Shown: in pieces, positions 54,778-62,470 of the stretch
Layout: the number at the start of each line of letters is the position of its first letter
How positions within the stretch are numbered: position 1 is the stretch's first letter
NCBI GenBank assembly: GCA_037046615.1
Contig: JBAOHD010000015.1
Location: 62,001-126,000, forward strand
Direction of reading: 5' to 3'
Length of the DNA stretch: 64,000 nucleotides
From: Phosphoribacter sp037046615
Lineage (GTDB): Bacteria > Actinomycetota > Actinomycetes > Actinomycetales > Dermatophilaceae
Made by a program: the position numbers and the translations under genes
The notes under the pieces: generated by a model
What the model saw: only the letters and a program-made list of their open reading frames with translations
Database searches by the model: none
What the model was told of the DNA's origin: nothing

Positions 54778-56022
54778 ATGGTGGACATGAGCATCTTCGC
54801 CCGTCGCCCCTGGACCCGCTGGGCCGTGCCAGCCTCTGCCCTCGCGCTCGTCGCCGCCGGGGCGGTCGCCGTCTCAGCGAACGCGACCGCCGACCCCACG
54901 CTGCCCGAGCGCACCCCGGCGCAGTTGCTCGTCGACGTCCAAGGCGCCAAGGTCACGGGCCTGTCGGGCACGGTGGTGCAAACCTCAGACCTCGGCCTGC
55001 CGTCGATCTCAATGCCCGGTGCGGCCAAGGGCTCGGCCGACCTCAGCGGCACGATCACGGGGACCCACACGTGGCGGGTGTGGTATGCCGGTGACGCCAA
55101 GATGCGGGTCGCGCTGCTCGGGCAAGGCTCGGAGTCCGACATCATCCGCAACGGCAAGGACGTCTGGGTCTGGTCGAGCACGACCAAGAGCGCCACCCAC
55201 TACACCGTGCCGGAGCACATCGGCCCGCAGAAGGACGCCAACGCGCTCACCGCCCCCCGGGTGGCCGAGGGTCTCGCCACCCCGCTGCCGAGTTCACCGC
55301 AAGAAGCCGCCGAGAAGGCGCTCGCCCTGCTCGACCCCACGACGGAGGTGACCTCGCCGGGGACCACGACGGTCGCCGGGCGGGCGGCATACCAACTCGT
55401 CCTCACCCCGCGCGCGAAGGAAACCCTCGTCGCATCGGTGCGGATCGCGGTCGACGCCGAGACCAAGGTGCCCTTGCGGGTGCAGGTCATGTCGACTCGC
55501 ATCGCGACCCCGGCTTTCGAAGTCGGTTTCAGCGCAGTCGATTTCGGTATGCCGGACGCGCAGGTCTTCACCTTCACCCCACCTCCTGGCACGACCGTCG
55601 AGGAGGGCACGGCACCTGCGGTCGACAAGGGCGTGAACTCCATGGTGCCGGGCGAGAACCCGCGAGACCCGAAGTCGACGCCGGGGACCGCCACTGCCCC
55701 CGCGATCCCAGGTATGCCGTCCGGCGTCACCAAGCCGTCGATCTCCGGCAGCGGCTGGGCGACCGTCGTCGTGACCACCATTCCGAAGGCCCAGACGGAG
55801 ACGGAGACGGAGTCAGCACCCGGCGACGCCCGCCCCAGCGCGGCCGACGCGCTGGCCACCATCCAACGTGCCATGACGCCGATCTCCGGCTCGTGGGGCA
55901 CCGGCCGGGTCCTTGAGGGCACGATCTTCACGGCGATCCTCACCGATGACGGTCGGATTGCGGTCGGAGCCGTCGGCGCTGACACCCTCCAAGCTGCCCT
56001 CGCCGCCGCCCCGAAGCAGTGA
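54778..56022 (+). CDS. LolA/DUF2092-like exported protein
   Basis: A 414-residue exported protein. The N-terminus has a signal-anchor-like hydrophobic segment (VPASALALVAAGAVAVSANA) and the domain resembles outer-membrane-lipoprotein-carrier LolA-type beta folds used in actinobacteria as envelope-stress sensors (THTWRVWYAGDAKMRVALL, TPRAKETLVASVRIAVDAET, FGMPDAQVFTFTPPPGT). A Pro/Thr/Ala-rich region follows at residue 300. GTGA coupling to an ABC ATPase, and a shared operator with the upstream two-component genes, suggest a joint envelope-response role. ATG 54787 is an alternative start. Confidence 0.82.
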   Translation: MVDMSIFARRPWTRWAVPASALALVAAGAVAVSANATADPTLPERTPAQLLVDVQGAKVTGLSGTVVQTSDLGLPSISMPGAAKGSADLSGTITGTHTWRVWYAGDAKMRVALLGQGSESDIIRNGKDVWVWSSTTKSATHYTVPEHIGPQKDANALTAPRVAEGLATPLPSSPQEAAEKALALLDPTTEVTSPGTTTVAGRAAYQLVLTPRAKETLVASVRIAVDAETKVPLRVQVMSTRIATPAFEVGFSAVDFGMPDAQVFTFTPPPGTTVEEGTAPAVDKGVNSMVPGENPRDPKSTPGTATAPAIPGMPSGVTKPSISGSGWATVVVTTIPKAQTETETESAPGDARPSAADALATIQRAMTPISGSWGTGRVLEGTIFTAILTDDGRIAVGAVGADTLQAALAAAPKQ

Positions 56023-56978
56023 CAGCGCTCGCATCGGTCCCGCTCGCGGTGCGCACCGCCGGCTTGACCAAACGCTTCGGCGCGCGCACCGTCGTCGACG
56101 ATCTCGGCCTGGCCGTCCCGACCGGATCGGTCTACGGCTTCCTCGGTCCCAACGGCTCGGGCAAGACGACGACGATCCGCATGCTGCTCGGGCTCGTGAC
56201 GCCGAGTGCCGGTGACCGGGAGGTCCTCGGCTACGCCATCCCGACCCAGTCGGGCGAGGCCCTCCCGCGGGTCGGGGCGCTCGTCGAGGGGCCCGCCTTC
56301 CACCCCTATCTCACCGGGCGGGCCAACCTCGCTCGCCTCGACGCCGCTGACCTGCACGCCGATCCCCGCACGGCGACCGCACGCATCGACGCGGCCCTGG
56401 ACCGGGTCGGCCTGCTCGCCGCCGCGACCAAGAAGTACCGCGCCTACTCGCTCGGGATGCGCCAGCGCCTCGCCATCGCCGGCGCCCTGCTCATGCCCCG
56501 TGACCTGCTCGTCCTCGACGAACCCACCAACGGCCTCGACCCCCAGGGCACCCGCGAGGTCCGCGCGCTCGTCGGCTCGCTCGCCGCCGACGGCGCCACC
56601 GTGCTCGTGTCAAGCCACCTGCTCTCCGAGGTCGAGCAGATGTGCACCCACCTCGGCGTGATGCGCGACGGTCGCCTCGTGGCCCAAGGGACCCTCGCGG
56701 AGGTGCGGGGTGGACACCGACCGGTATGCCGCGTGCACACCTCCCAGCCCGAGGCCGCCGCTCACGTGTTGCGAGAGCTGGGCGTCGTCGACGTGCGGCT
56801 CGACCTCGGCGGGCACCGGCCGGGCGCACACGGCATACCGGGCGATCTCCCACCCGAACGGATCGTCGCGGCACTCGTCGGGGCGGGCGTGCCGGTCGCG
56901 GGCTTTGCGGTCGAGGCAGCCAGTTTGGAGGACATGTTCGTGTCTCTGACGGGGGAGGGTTTCGATGTCAGTGGCTGA
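56019..56978 (+). CDS. ABC transporter ATP-binding protein
   Basis: 319 residues. Walker A GFLGPNGSGKTTTIRMLLG, signature LGMRQRLAIAGALL, Walker B DLLVLDEPTNGLDPQG and SSHLLSEVEQM are all present. The C-terminal 100 residues include an extra domain typical of drug- or bacitracin-exporter ATPases. GTG 56019 overlaps the preceding stop, and its own end overlaps the permease start by 14 bases. Confidence 0.93.
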   Translation: MTALASVPLAVRTAGLTKRFGARTVVDDLGLAVPTGSVYGFLGPNGSGKTTTIRMLLGLVTPSAGDREVLGYAIPTQSGEALPRVGALVEGPAFHPYLTGRANLARLDAADLHADPRTATARIDAALDRVGLLAAATKKYRAYSLGMRQRLAIAGALLMPRDLLVLDEPTNGLDPQGTREVRALVGSLAADGATVLVSSHLLSEVEQMCTHLGVMRDGRLVAQGTLAEVRGGHRPVCRVHTSQPEAAAHVLRELGVVDVRLDLGGHRPGAHGIPGDLPPERIVAALVGAGVPVAGFAVEAASLEDMFVSLTGEGFDVSG

Positions 56979-57882
56979 GGCTTCCGCGACGAAGGATTCC
57001 GAGACGACATCGTCAGTGGAGTCGTCATCAGCTGAGGGCTCACGCGACGTCGTCGCGCGGCCGCCGACGCGCGTCTGGGGGAGGCTCTTCCGCTCCGAAC
57101 TCGCCCTCATCGGAGGCCGCCGCCGCAACCAGGTCGGGCTGGTCGTCCTGGCCGCCATGCCGATCATCATGGCCGTCGCGACGAAGATGACGACCTCCGA
57201 CCGGCGTCGTGGGGGCGACCTCATGGGCTCCATGACGACCAACGGCCTGTTCGTCCCACTCGCGGCGCTGCTCGTCGAACTGACGATGTTCCTCCCCTTG
57301 GCGATCGCCATGCTCAGTGGTGACGCCATTGCGGGAGAGGCGAATACCGGCACCTTGCGCTATCTGCTCACGGTGCCGGTCAGCCGCACGAGGCTCCTGC
57401 TCGTGAAGTACGCGTCGCTGTGTTTCGGGGCGCTCTGGGGCGTGCTCACCGTCGCCATCCCAGGCGCGGCCATCGGCATCGCGCTCTTCGGTTTCGGGGA
57501 CCTGCCGACACTGTCAGGCACGACCTTGTCCGGCGGGGCTGCGATCGGCCGGTTCGCTCTCGTCATCCTCTATGTCACGGCGTGCCTCGCCGCACTGGCG
57601 GCCGTCGGGCTGTTCATCTCGACCCTCACCGAGCAGCCGATCGCCGCTGCGATTGCGGTCATGATCTTCACGATCGTGTCGTGGATCCTCGACGGCGTGC
57701 CACAGCTCGACTGGCTGCACGACTGGCTCCTCGTCGACCGCTGGATGGCATTCCAGGACTTCCTGCGCGACCCGATCGCCTGGCACGACATCTCGCGCGG
57801 GCTGCTCGTCAACGGGGTGTATGCGGTGGTCTTCTGGCTCGCGGCCTGGGCTCGGTTTGCCGGCAAGGACGTCACGAGCTGA
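56965..57882 (+). CDS. ABC transporter permease (ABC-2 type)
   Basis: 305 residues with a 45-residue Ser/Thr/Glu-rich cytoplasmic lead and six hydrophobic helices (VLAAMPIIMAVAT, LLVELTMFLPLAIAML, LTVAIPGAAIGIALFGF and others); EANTGTLRYLLTVPVSRTRLLLVKY is the conserved ABC-2 signature. It pairs with the ATPase; the substrate is unknown, though two-component-linked ABC-2 systems often resist antibiotics or peptides. Confidence 0.9.
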   Translation: MSVAEASATKDSETTSSVESSSAEGSRDVVARPPTRVWGRLFRSELALIGGRRRNQVGLVVLAAMPIIMAVATKMTTSDRRRGGDLMGSMTTNGLFVPLAALLVELTMFLPLAIAMLSGDAIAGEANTGTLRYLLTVPVSRTRLLLVKYASLCFGALWGVLTVAIPGAAIGIALFGFGDLPTLSGTTLSGGAAIGRFALVILYVTACLAALAAVGLFISTLTEQPIAAAIAVMIFTIVSWILDGVPQLDWLHDWLLVDRWMAFQDFLRDPIAWHDISRGLLVNGVYAVVFWLAAWARFAGKDVTS

Positions 57883-58062
57883 CCGCCGTGTGGCCAGGAT
57901 GACGGGCGGCTCGTGACGCCCGCTGTATCGCCGTCGTGAAACCTGCCGGCCACCCGGCATACAGCTAACGTCCAATCTTGGTCCATCGTTACGCTACCCT
58001 GAGGCAACTTTCGGCTTCCTGTGGATAAAATCCACTCTCCCGCGAGCCAGAAGAGGACCACC

Positions 58063-58500
58063 ATGGGCCCGTCCGCTGTGACCCGCTACGGCAAGGATCA
58101 CCACGCCCTCACCGCGTGGGCGCTCGCGTGCGCCGAGCGAGTGCTGCCCTATTTCGAGGAGCACCGACCGGGCGACGACCGGGTCCGCACCGCGATCGAA
58201 GTCGGGCGGGCCTGGCTCCGTGGTGACATCGCGCAGGCCGACACTCGCCCCTACTCGTTCGCCGCCCACGCCGCCGCTCGCGAATCCACCGATGCCGCCG
58301 CTGTCGCCGCGGCCCGCGCCGCAGGTCAGGCACTCGGCGTCGCCCACGTCGTCGGGCACGCACCGCACGCCGCGGCATACGCCGTCAGTGCCGTCATCGC
58401 CGCGGGAGGCGAGGAGGTCGCCGAGATGCAGTGGCAGCGGGAGCGCTGCCCCCAGCGTCTGCACGGCGTAGCCTTCCCCGCCACCGCGCTCTCTGGCTGA
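58063..58500 (+). CDS. Putative immunity protein (Imm5-like family)
   Basis: A 145-residue helical protein. ALTAWALACAERVLPYFEEH, GDDRVRTAIEVGRAWLRGDI and ALGVAHVVGHAPHAAAYAVSAV match proteins annotated as putative immunity proteins. No cognate toxin or secretion gene is adjacent, so the immunity role is unproven. A GTGGAT-AAA-ATCCAC dyad lies just upstream at 58021-58035. Start at MGPSAV (58063) rather than 58021. Confidence 0.72.
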   Translation: MGPSAVTRYGKDHHALTAWALACAERVLPYFEEHRPGDDRVRTAIEVGRAWLRGDIAQADTRPYSFAAHAAARESTDAAAVAAARAAGQALGVAHVVGHAPHAAAYAVSAVIAAGGEEVAEMQWQRERCPQRLHGVAFPATALSG

Positions 58501-58527
58501 CCAGCCGGTCAAAGGCCGGAGGTCTGG

Positions 58528-58931
58528 TCAGAGCGCGCGGACCCGGTTGTTGCGCGCCTGATGCTCGAGTTCGACCATGCCAAGTTCCTCCAGCAGCGGA
58601 GGCAGATACATCCCGAATCGGCCCCGGTAGCCCTTGCGCAGGCCGTACCATCCGCCCACGGGTTGTCCTCCGCCCGCCCCCACGCCTCGACGGATCCAGC
58701 CTTGGCCGGTTTCTGTTCGTCTGCGGCACCCAGTTCGACCCACTCGCCGCGCTCACGCAGGTAAGCCGTGAGGTCCTCGATCGCACGCAGGTGATAGCGC
58801 AGCGTGGTTGCGCCGACGCGGCATACCAGGGCCGGCGGGTCGGCCGCCTCGTCGCGATACATCGTGTATGCCGAGGTGCCCGGTGCCGTCGTGAGGGTCC
58901 ACGGGTCGTCTTCGGTGCCGCTGCCTGCCAT
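58528..58931 (-). pseudogene. DUF6855 protein with a -1 frameshift
   Basis: The first part MAGSGTEDDPWTLTTAPG... to AEDNP and the second part VGGWYGLRKGYRGRFGMYLP to NNRVRAL are in different frames. One missing G at about 58661 would join them as NPVGGWYG, giving 134 residues. AGGAAGGAC precedes ATG 58931. The family has no known function. Either a real recent mutation or a consensus error. Confidence 0.72.
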
Positions 58932-58988
58932 GTCGGTCCTTCCTGATCGTGGCGGTCTGGCGTCAGACCCATCTGGGACAGTAGTGGA

Positions 58989-60062
58989 GTGAACCCCGTC
59001 GAGATCGGCTCCGCCGTCGCGCAGTATGCCGCGATGCAACCAGCGCTCGAACCCGTGACCGACCGTTTCGTCGCACTGATCCGGGGCATCCTCGACGAGG
59101 CCGGCATCAACTACCTCACCGTCACGGGGAGGGCCAAGAGCGTTGCCTCCTTCGCCGCGAAGGCCGCACGCGAGCGCGACGGGATGCCGATGCACCGAGA
59201 GCCGCTGCGCGAGATCACCGACCAGGTGGGCGTCCGAGTCATCACCTACGTCCAGAGCGATGTCGTCGCGGTCGCCGAGTTGCTCGCCGACGAGTTCACG
59301 GTCCTCGAGGACCGCGACATGGGTCAGGAGACCGCCCGCGAGGGCCGATTCGGTTACAGCAGTAGGCATGTGCTCGTGTCGCTCGACGGGTCATCGGTCG
59401 GCTCACTCGACGGTCACGCCGCAGCGGGCGAGGTCCACGCGCTGGGAGATGGGGCGGCGCTGGGAGGTGAGGCACCGGCATACTCGCCGATGCGGTGCGC
59501 CTCGGTGCAGTTGCGCACGGTCCTGCAGCACGCGTGGGCCGAGTTCGAACACGACATCCGCTATAAGGGCACCGTGCCGCCCGAGCATGTGCCCGACCTC
59601 GAGCGCCGCTTCACGCTCGCGGCGGGCTTGCTCGAACTCGCCGACCGGGAGTTCTCGACGATCCGTGACCGGCTGCAGGAAGGGATGGGAGACGAGAGCG
59701 CCGCCCATCCCGACGACACCGACCCGCGGATCAGCGCGCAGGAACTCGCGACCTTCCTCGCGGGCCGCTACGCGAGTGCGGGCTGGTCGCGCACCGAGCA
59801 CTACACGTGGATCAGCGGTCTGTTGCTCGAACTCGGGATCGGATCACTCGACGAGCTCAGCGACGTGCTCCGGCCGGTCGACACATCGGCGGTCACGGCG
59901 CGGATGGCTTACCGCTACCCCGCAGGCGCTGTGCGGCGCCTCGACGACGACCTGCTCGCGCGCTACGGGCAGGAGTATGCCGCGCTGCGCGGCAATGCCC
60001 ACCGGCGTGGGGCCCTCCTAGCCCGGTTGGCCAAGCTCGGCGTCGTCGTCTCCACAGATTGA
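58989..60062 (+). CDS. RelA/SpoT-domain protein (GTP pyrophosphokinase-like)
   Basis: A 357-residue protein. YLTVTGRAKSVASFAAKAAR, LREITDQVGVRVITYVQSD and VQLRTVLQHAWAEFEHDIRYKG are the RelA/SpoT synthetase-domain landmarks (substrate-binding basic patch and catalytic region). It lacks the hydrolase, TGS and ACT domains of long RSH enzymes, but has a 130-residue C-terminal extension. This fits a small alarmone-synthetase-like protein with a helical tail. GTG 58989 is the start. Confidence 0.8.
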   Translation: MNPVEIGSAVAQYAAMQPALEPVTDRFVALIRGILDEAGINYLTVTGRAKSVASFAAKAARERDGMPMHREPLREITDQVGVRVITYVQSDVVAVAELLADEFTVLEDRDMGQETAREGRFGYSSRHVLVSLDGSSVGSLDGHAAAGEVHALGDGAALGGEAPAYSPMRCASVQLRTVLQHAWAEFEHDIRYKGTVPPEHVPDLERRFTLAAGLLELADREFSTIRDRLQEGMGDESAAHPDDTDPRISAQELATFLAGRYASAGWSRTEHYTWISGLLLELGIGSLDELSDVLRPVDTSAVTARMAYRYPAGAVRRLDDDLLARYGQEYAALRGNAHRRGALLARLAKLGVVVSTD

Positions 60063-60079
60063 GAAGTCCCGGGCCTGCC

Positions 60080-60730
60080 TCAGCGGGCTGGGCGCTCTGC
60101 CGGTGGGAGATGCTCGCCGAGCCACGCGATGATCGGCGTCAGGGCGCGCCACCTCCGCACGATGTGGTCGGACGCCTCGGGTGACTCCAACCATTCGGGA
60201 GTGCCGACGTGCCACAGGAGCATGAGTTCCTTGAGCCTGAGCAGGTCGATGCGAGGGTGGTCTGCGGGATACCCGCGCGGTGTGGTCTTGACGCGGTCGC
60301 CGAGGATCTCGGCTCCATCGGCAACTGCGGCCGCGACCCACTGCGCCAGTGCCACCCCGGAGGCCGGCGCGTCGACGGCCGCACGCCACGCCGCGGTCTG
60401 GGGCGGCGAGCTCGCGTGGAAGCCGCCGCCCACGGCGAGCCCGTCGGCGGAGATCTGCACGTAGTAGCCGAGCGCCGGCGGGTGGCCCAGGACGAGACCC
60501 TGGTGGTCCTTGTAGGGCGACTTGTCTGCGCTGAACCTCACGTCGCGGTGCGGTCGGAAGAGCTTGGGCTCACCGAACTCTGGCGCCGCCAGCTCGGCCA
60601 ACGCTGTCAGCGGCCCCTTGACGTCGCGCTCGTAGGTCGCCTTATGCGCGGTCCAGTAGGCACGGCTGTTGTCGGCTTCGAGCCCGGCATAGAACTCGCA
60701 CGCCCGCAGAGGTATGCCGGCAAACGTCAC
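60080..60730 (-). CDS. DUF2461 protein
   Basis: A 216-residue protein. MTFAGIPLRACEFYAGLEADN, FRPHRDVRFSADKSPYKDHQG, YYVQISADGLAVGGGFHAS and IDLLRLKELMLLWHVG are DUF2461 signatures. The family's function is unknown. Convergent with the RelA-domain gene, 17 bases apart. Confidence 0.9.
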   Translation of the reverse strand: MTFAGIPLRACEFYAGLEADNSRAYWTAHKATYERDVKGPLTALAELAAPEFGEPKLFRPHRDVRFSADKSPYKDHQGLVLGHPPALGYYVQISADGLAVGGGFHASSPPQTAAWRAAVDAPASGVALAQWVAAAVADGAEILGDRVKTTPRGYPADHPRIDLLRLKELMLLWHVGTPEWLESPEASDHIVRRWRALTPIIAWLGEHLPPAERPAR

Positions 60731-60770
60731 CTGGCGAGCCTAGACCTTCAGCAATCCCGACCTAGCGCAT

Positions 60771-60825
60771 GAGATGTCAGTCGTGGTCGCTATTCGTCGT
60801 GAATAGCGACCACGACTGACATCTC
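60771..60825. repeat. Perfect 25-bp inverted repeat with five-base spacer
   Basis: GAGATGTCAGTCGTGGTCGC plus TATTC (60771-60795) is mirrored exactly by GAATAGCGACCACGACTGAC plus ATCTC (60801-60825). CTCGGCGAT units repeat three times directly after it. No U-tract and no flanking target duplication is obvious. Confidence 0.85.
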
Positions 60826-60922
60826 GGCGATCTCGGCGATCTCGGCGAGGCGTGCGGGAATGCGGGGAATCGGGACGAGGAGATGAGGTGATGGCGGGTG
60901 AGGGGATGAGGCGACGCGGCGG

Positions 60923-62470
60923 TCAGAGGTCGTTGCCGGCATACGACTGGTTGAAGCTCTTATTGGTCAGCGGGAAGTCGGGCACGATCGTGTCCTTGAG
61001 CGCGATCGGCAACGCCGGCCAGTTGAAGAACGACGGGTCGACCGGCCGCACTCGACTCAGGGTGCCGTCCGGGGCGAGCTCGACGCGGTGCACAAGGGTG
61101 CCGCGCCATGCTTCAACGACGCCGAGGCCACTGCGGGGCGCCTCATTGCTCACCACAGGCGGGGCCGTCTGCCCCGCGGCCCCCGTGTCGCCCTCGAGCC
61201 CACTCAGGTGGTCGAGGTGCCAGGCCACGAGTTCGCTGCTCGCCGCGACCTCGCGGGCTCGCACCGTGAAGCGCGCGAGCACGTCCCCGCTCGTCTCGAC
61301 GACGGGCCCGGCAAGCTCGGGGTATGCCGTCCCGTCGGGCATGACGGTCAGCGGATGGTCCCAGCGGGCATCGATCGACATCCCCGACGCGCGGGCCACA
61401 TAGCCGAGGGTGCCGAGCGATTGGGCGGTGGCCAGCGGCAGCACCCCGGTCTCGGTGAGCCGGTCCATGACCACGTGATTGCCTCGCGAGATATGCACGA
61501 GATCGGCCACGTCAGCGGCCACCGACCGGATCAGGGCGACATCGACGGGCCCGGCCAACTCGCACGACCCGATCCCGATTGCTCCGCGCAGCAGCCGATG
61601 ACCGGTGACCTTCGCGTTGTGCCGCAGCAGGTCTTCGCGCAGTCGGGCGGCGTGGGTGTTGACGATGCCGTAGCCGACGTCGTTGACGATCATCCCCAGG
61701 TCGGCGACATGGTTGTAGAGCCGTTCGAGTTCCAGCAGCAGCGCCCGGCGGTGCTGCACCGCGGCCGGCACGGTGATCCCGAGGGCCTGCTCGACGGCCA
61801 CGGCATACGCGAGGGAATGCCCGACCGAGGTGTCCCCGGAGATGCGTTCGGCGAGCTCGATGCCGGCCTCGGGAGTGCGCCCTTCGAAGAGCTTCTCGAC
61901 GCCGCGGTGCATAAACCACAGTCGAGCCTTCATCCGCAGGATCGTCTCTCCCACAACGGAAAAGCGGAAGTGACCCGGCTCGATGAGGCCCGCGTGGATC
62001 GGCCCGACGGGGATCTCATACACCCCGTCACCGGCAACCTCGACGAACGGATACTGGCCCACGTCGTCGGCGAAGACCGGCGCCGGATCGGCATCGCGCA
62101 GCATCGGGAAGTAGCCCGTGGGCCAGTGTCCGTGCCGCACGATCCGGTGTGGCAGGGGGTGCCCGACCGGCTCGATGCCGTAGAGGTCACGGTTGACGCG
62201 CTCGAAACGCCCTGCGGCATACGAGATCCCGGCCATCGTGGGCACCGAGGCATCGTCGCGGGCGAAAGGCACGACGAGCTCGACCGGGGCCTGACCTGGG
62301 GCGAGGAAGACGAGGACGACCCGGCCGCCGTCCTCGTCCTCGTGGGCGGCGACCAGGGCGAGCCGGTATGCCGCGTCGAGGAGTTCGCGGGTCGCCGCAC
62401 CGATGCCCTCTCGCGAGATCTCGCGGCGGACCGTCTCGTGCACCGTCGGCACGACGTGGGGGTTAGTCAT
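60923..62470 (-). CDS. HycE/HyfG-like large subunit lacking nickel ligands (Ehr-type complex)
   Basis: A 515-residue protein: the N-terminal NuoC-like domain (about residues 20-120) is fused to a NuoD/NiFe-hydrogenase-like domain. Where group 4 hydrogenases have RxCGxC, it has RISGDTSVGHSLAYAVAVEQ, and near the C-terminus DPSFFNWPALPIALKDTIVP replaces DPCxxC. No cysteine ligand is left at either site. Non-hydrogenase relatives of this type are called Ehr (energy-converting hydrogenase-related). ATGA overlap with the membrane subunit gene. Likely a proton- or sodium-translocating complex; its electron donor is unknown. Confidence 0.82.
   Translation of the reverse strand: MTNPHVVPTVHETVRREISREGIGAATRELLDAAYRLALVAAHEDEDGGRVVLVFLAPGQAPVELVVPFARDDASVPTMAGISYAAGRFERVNRDLYGIEPVGHPLPHRIVRHGHWPTGYFPMLRDADPAPVFADDVGQYPFVEVAGDGVYEIPVGPIHAGLIEPGHFRFSVVGETILRMKARLWFMHRGVEKLFEGRTPEAGIELAERISGDTSVGHSLAYAVAVEQALGITVPAAVQHRRALLLELERLYNHVADLGMIVNDVGYGIVNTHAARLREDLLRHNAKVTGHRLLRGAIGIGSCELAGPVDVALIRSVAADVADLVHISRGNHVVMDRLTETGVLPLATAQSLGTLGYVARASGMSIDARWDHPLTVMPDGTAYPELAGPVVETSGDVLARFTVRAREVAASSELVAWHLDHLSGLEGDTGAAGQTAPPVVSNEAPRSGLGVVEAWRGTLVHRVELAPDGTLSRVRPVDPSFFNWPALPIALKDTIVPDFPLTNKSFNQSYAGNDL

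Noticed and set aside
57890..57930. Terminator after the ABC permease
   Set aside because: Only a weak six-base stem is visible; I did not annotate it.
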